DNA from: Chara braunii
Taxonomy: Eukaryota > Streptophyta > Charophyceae > Charales > Characeae
Length of the DNA stretch: 21,035 nt
Reading direction: 5' to 3'
Assembly (NCBI GenBank): GCA_003427395.1
Contig: BFEA01000544.1
Location: forward strand, 257,855 to 278,889
Under the pieces are notes generated by a model. The model searched no databases. It was not told where the DNA came from and saw only the letters and a list, made by a program, of their open reading frames with translations. The translations under genes and the position numbers were made by a program. Below, piece by piece: positions 17,206-21,035 of this stretch (the first letter of the stretch is position 1; every line of letters begins with the position of its first letter).

Positions 17206-17997
17206 AGTCAAAATCACGCGTGGAAAAAATTTGTGGACTCAGCTGACCTAGACCTGCGCTCCATTAATGTAAACGGCTTGGCGTCTTGTAAACCTGAGAA
17301 ACGACAAGCCATCTGGGATCAGCTTAAAGGAATAGGAGGCAGGCGTTGGCCAGATGTGATCTTCATACAAGAAACTCATCTGCAAGACACCCCAGATCAT
17401 AATAGAGCTCACAAGCAAGTTTGGCCTCACAGTGCCATTAGGGCGCACGCACCAAGGCCTGGTTCTGCAGGCGTGGCAATCTGGGTCCCCCCAGATTCCA
17501 GATTCCAGCCAGTTCACTGGGCAGTGGACGAGGAAGACGGACGGTGGGCTTCGGCCCTTGGTATGCTAGAATTAGAACTGTTGTGTATTCTTTGCATCTA
17601 CTCTCCAAACTCAGTAGGAGAAAGGAAAGAATTTTTGGGAAGGATAGGAACGCAAGTCCCGGAGGGTATCCCTCTAGTCATAGCAGGCGACTTTAATGCT
17701 ACCCCTGATAGGTGGCTAGACAAATGGAGCCCCTACAACTCCCCCTCCTTTGCGGCGGCAGAAGATGAACAAATGAATACTGATCTCGGGGCGAAGCTGT
17801 CGGTCTTCGACACGTTCCGCCGTTTGCACCCTCAAGAACGGGCTTTTACATGCATTAGAGACAGCGACCCTGCTCGGTTATCGAAATCACGCATCGACCT
17901 TATTTTTCTCTCCAACGACCTAGAGGGGGCCCTGTGATGGGCACTGATCCTCCCACGCAGTCCCCACCCCGGTCTGGACCATAAGACCTGTGGAATA
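17206..17997 (+). pseudogene. LINE ORF2 endonuclease domain (APE type)
   Basis: The APE-type endonuclease nicks target DNA to prime reverse transcription of LINE RNA. Motifs in order: LRSINVNGL (metal-binding Asn), DVIFIQETHL (catalytic Glu), GSAGVAIWV, LCILCIYSPN, LVIAGDFNATPD (Asp/Asn pair), FTCIRD, SRIDLIFLS, and after a TGA at 17935-17937 the terminal PHPGLDHKTC with the catalytic His. The frame is open from 17206 but has no ATG; its first plausible initiator is a GTG at 17233, so the true N-terminus is lost or lies in another frame. Apart from the TGA, which splits off the last motif, the domain looks nearly complete. Confidence 0.92.
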
Positions 17998-18852
17998 ATA
18001 TTAACAATGAGAAAAAAACAAAATCAAGGGCCCGACTTTTTCAAACTGAACACCTCTTTGCTAAAGGATTTTTCCTTTGTACAGATGATTTGCTCGCCAT
18101 CATAAACACCTCTTTAACTCCCATCTTGTGTGGTTCAACAACGGCCTAATTTTCTTAGCTAGGAAATGTAAGGAATTTGCCAAAGCCAAAGCGGCCCTAC
18201 GACAACAGCAGGAAAGGACAACACATAACGAGCTCATATCCCTGGAACAACAAGTAGAGTCACTGCACCCTACCCTCTCCCCCCAAGAATGTCAGCGGCT
18301 CACCTCTTCCATCCAAGAAGCGAAGAACCAACTTCTACAATACGCAATGCATAGATGGCAAGGGATTAGGANCAGAGGCAAAATGGCCAAACTGACTTAC
18401 GAAGCCTCAATGGATACCCAATTTTTCTCACTAGCCACGGCCCGTTCGCGTAGGACGGTCATCGAGGCCTTCTGCGACCCAGAGGACAGCAATGTCATTG
18501 CCACCGACACAGCACATTGCACATTGATCACCAGGACGTTCTTCAAACAATTATATACGTCTTAGATCCCCTCCCCCCATGAGGAACAACGAATCAGAGA
18601 GATAAAGAATTTCCTGCAACCTATGGACCGACACATATCCCCGAACCAGCATGACATGCTGGAGAAAGAGCTAACGAAGGAAGAAGTGTGGTCAGCACTT
18701 CTCCAAATGAGGGAGGAGAAAACCCCGGGCATGGACGGTTTTCCCAAGGAATTCTGGGAAGCCACATGGACGGACCTAAGCACTGACTTGTGGGAATATT
18801 ATCGGGACATATGGGAGGCCGGTGAAATGGGGGAAACCGTCGGGAAAGGCGT
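17998..18852 (+). pseudogene. LINE ORF2 linker and N-terminal part of reverse transcriptase, core deleted
   Basis: After the endonuclease, a helical linker is seen at 18128-18562: CKEFAKAKAALRQQQERTTH, LISLEQQVESLHPTLSP, RGKMAKLTYEASMDTQFFSL, then KQLYTS and a TAG at 18563-18565. The RT N-terminus follows: NQHDMLEKELTKEEVWSALL, KTPGMDGFPKEFWEATWTDL, the KSPGPDGFPxEF motif of LINE RTs. Near 18840 the sequence passes abruptly into a segment that normally lies several hundred residues later (SFLWRG, about 18877-18894). The palm with the FADD/YADD catalytic box is therefore missing, roughly 1.3 kb by comparison with typical plant LINEs. An N is at 18372. Confidence 0.88.
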
Positions 18853-19525
18853 AAGGCACTGAAACAACAGTTGGCGTCCTTCCTCTGGAGAGGCGACAAC
18901 AACAAATCCCACGTTTAAGCCGTGTGGCATGGGAATTAGTGATCCAGCCCAAGAGTGGAGGAGGACTGGGAATTGTGGACCCGGCCACACAATTCCAANC
19001 CCTCAGGATTCGCTGGTTTCAACACATTATTTTTTCCACATCATCCCCTTGGGTCCCCTTGGCTCTGGCGCAAATCTCTAACCTGGCCCCGGAAACCCCA
19101 CCCGAGTTCGACCCTAGGGTTTGGTTGGAAGATAGATACTGGAGGTTGCCGAGGAAGTACAGGAACGGGGACCCTTCCGACAAGCAATGGGTGCACCTGA
19201 TACGCACCTGGAGGAAACTNCCCCCCCCACTCCGACCAACACCTGAGAGATAGGAAGAGATCTTCAGGCAACCCCTCTTCGGCAACCGGCTAATAACAGA
19301 TGCTGGAGGGCGGGTGCGGAATAGCTTGGATGCCCCGTGGAAAGGCTGGGTAAAGCATGGCGTCCGGAGGGTTGGGGACCTTTGGGACAGGGAAACCGGT
19401 AACTGGAAGAGCATAGAAAGGATGCGTACGTGGCTGCGGTACTGCCATCTTACCGAGAAGGCTCTCAACGACCTTATTGAGAGTTTCCCCTCCAATGGTA
19501 TGCCACCCTCGGAAAAGGCCCATGC
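18853..19525 (+). pseudogene. LINE ORF2 post-RT region
   Basis: It begins QQLASFLWRGDNNKSHV, has a TAA (18916-18918) and a frame change, then VAWELVIQPKSGGGLGIVDP, the W..v..PKs.GGLGi.dp motif that follows RT in plant LINEs and related retroelements. RIRWFQHIIF, RVWLEDRYWRLPRKY, a TAG at 19251-19253, APWKGWVKHGVRRVGDLWD and WLRYCHLTEKALNDLIESFP follow. The frame shifts again at about 19525. It connects RT to the C-terminal zinc finger; its function is structural or unknown. Ns at 18999 and 19220. Confidence 0.82.
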
Positions 19526-20553
19526 TTGAAGGAAGGAGACTGGGTGGGGCTACCCGACCAGGAGAAAGAAGTCGGGCATGTGCACCTTATTGGGTCGGGA
19601 CTTGTGCTAATAGAAGTCTTCTCCATCCAAAAGGGCGGCAGACTAGAAGGGAACCATCAACCCTTCATATGGAAAGAACAAAAGGATGTGTATCGCATCC
19701 GGGTTATGGAGGAGGGATGNTACCAGAGGGTGTATTGCCCAATGACCTCCATCGAGGACCTCCCCTTANATCCGGAGGAGTGGCNATGGAACCTACGTAA
19801 CCCGGCCAGGAAAGGGGAGGACAACATACTGGCTCTACTCAATCTAAAAACCAAATCCGTCTACCGAATGTTCAGACCCAAATGTAGACTGCGGGACCGN
19901 GTGGAGGACAGATGGTATCGCCATCTTAACATAGACCGTNNCCTGCTTAAACCCATTCGATGGTTCGCTCACTATAGTTGCAGACCCGCCAAAATCTCAG
20001 CCCTCCAATGGCAAATTGAACATAGGTGTCTACCAACCAACGACTGGTTGATAGACCATACGCGTTTAGAGCAGCAAGGGAAAGCACTACCATGGTGCCA
20101 CAAATGCCTGTAGAGCTTCCCTGGGGCGAGGCGGGCGGAGACTATAGAACATATTTTTCTCTAATGCTCTACGTCAGTGCTACTATGGAGGAGCTGGGAC
20201 AGGGTTTGGCGACATATCGCTCCCCGTGTGACATGGCCTTGGGACTGGAGGGCCATTCTCTTGGGATATCACCCTCTAATCCGGGAAAACACATGGAAAA
20301 CATGTTCAAACTGGGTAGGCGAAGCGTACTATGGACTATATGGTGGAAGCGATGCATCCTAGAGATAGAGGGGGCGCAGGTAGAAGAAGGAGAAGCTATG
20401 GAGCAAATACGAACATTGGTTCAATATGAAATTGCAACCCAATGGAGAGCAGCTAAAGAGAAGCTGGATCAGTTGTATACCTGGGGGGACATGAACAAGA
20501 TTATCTCCAGATTCAGCAAGGACTGGCTTGGGGGAGAGGGGTGGCTGAGATAA
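19526..20553 (+). pseudogene. LINE ORF2 C-terminus with zf-RVT module, copy 1
   Basis: The frame starts near 19526 with KEGDWVGLPDQEKEVGHVHL and carries the pre-finger segment KISALQWQIEHRCLPTNDWL and LEQQGKALPWCHKC. A TAG at 20111-20113 and a frame change follow, then ETIEHIFL, a TAA at 20162-20164, CSTSVLLWRSWDRVWRHIAP and TWPWDWRAILL. C-x2-C and H-x4-C supply the usual zf-RVT ligands, a zinc finger found at the end of plant LINE and related RT proteins. The closing helical part is in yet another frame (QIRTLVQYEIATQWRAAKEK), ending at the TAA at 20551-20553. Seven Ns or broken codons show the copy is poorly resolved as well as decayed. Confidence 0.85.
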
Positions 20554-20561
20554 AATGGTCC

Positions 20562-21035
20562 GGAGCCAACCGGAGTGCAGAATCCCGGGAAGAAATAGCA
20601 AGGGATTATCAGTTGATCTTCCATGACTGGATTAATGTGGACCCGGGCGTCCCGCTACGGCCATCCCAGGACTTTGCAGATCCCTTCCCCCCCCACCCGC
20701 TGTCCCTGGCGGAAGCACTGCTAGCGACATTAGCCGAGATGCCAGTAGATACACAGCTCATGGACAGAACATCACTAGAAGAAAAAGGCCTTGATGAACC
20801 CTGGTGCAAGTTATGTATCTCAGCGTTCCCAAGTAGGAGCATTCCGGAGACCATAGAGCACATCTTTCTACAATGTCCAGGCGTTGTTTTGCTATGGCGT
20901 TGGTGGGATAGGATTTGGACTGCCCTCGATAATCAGCTGACATGGNCATGGGACTGGAGAGCTCTATTATGTGAGACCTGGTCTCAGCCTCAGCTAGATN
21001 ATTTCTCCCACAACCTTTTTAAAACAGGAAGGAGG
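20562..21035 (+). pseudogene. Second zf-RVT module (LINE C-terminus), cut by window edge
   Basis: A single open frame runs from about 20570 to the window end with no stop: REEIARDYQLIFHDWINVDP, SLAEALLATLAEMPVDTQL, EKGLDEPWCKLC, IPETIEHIFLQC, VVLLWRWWDRIWTALDNQL and WDWRALLCETW. The spacing of C-x2-C and H-x4-C and the LLWRxWDRxW and WxWDWRA segments match copy 1, so this is a homologous second module directly after the first. It could be the remnant of a second LINE or an internal duplication. It has no initiation codon of its own and continues beyond the window. Ns at 20946 and 21000. Confidence 0.82.

Noticed and set aside
17203-17235. Intact start of a LINE ORF2
   Set aside because: No ATG in frame after the TAG at 17203-17205; GTG at 17233 is not a credible eukaryotic start.

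Overview
The window is eukaryotic repeat-rich DNA, most likely from a nuclear genome of the green-plant lineage (land plant or streptophyte alga). The reasons are: a Ty3-type chromovirus pol with a C-terminal chromodomain; primer-binding sites resembling the complement of initiator tRNA-Met, as in plant LTR elements; a LINE with an APE-type endonuclease and a C-terminal zf-RVT zinc finger; and candidate introns with GTAAGT donors. The species cannot be read from the sequence. Nothing looks bacterial and there is no intact cellular gene that I recognise. All 11 ambiguous bases (N) lie in the LINE, between 18372 and 21000.

Layout. 1-6280 (minus strand): 5' part of a decayed chromovirus, read from right to left as LTR (6280-5922), primer-binding site (5919-5907), a long leader, gag (from 4127), aspartic protease and half of the reverse transcriptase, cut by the window edge. 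It carries frameshifts, stops, a 72-bp in-frame RT deletion and an AT-rich insert at 664-1003. Its leader holds three copies of a CCCCATGGGG-centred palindrome, an (ATC)12 microsatellite and a tRNA-like (SINE-like) pol III promoter. 6281-8261: AT-richer DNA with one unrecognised candidate three-exon gene (6607-7502). 8262-12451 (plus strand): 3' part of a second chromovirus of the same family (RT, RNase H, integrase, chromodomain, 3' LTR), in head-to-head orientation to the first. Its RT and integrase catalytic residues are lost. 12452-13440: a 77-bp tandem duplication, then the PBS and a hairpin-rich leader of a third, minus-strand LTR element, whose LTR would begin at 13441. 14749-16990: successive minisatellites with periods of about 120, 31, 31, 30 and 50 bp. 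17206-21035 (plus strand): a LINE with the endonuclease, a truncated RT whose catalytic core is deleted, and two zf-RVT modules in series.

No working system is assembled here: all recognisable proteins belong to transposons and are broken. The points most worth a second look are the minisatellite series directly upstream of the LINE, the strand-specific RNA hairpins beside the third PBS, the dispersed 45-bp palindromes in the first leader, the double zf-RVT arrangement, the candidate orphan gene, and the enrichment of TAA/TAG stops at sites where glutamine is expected.
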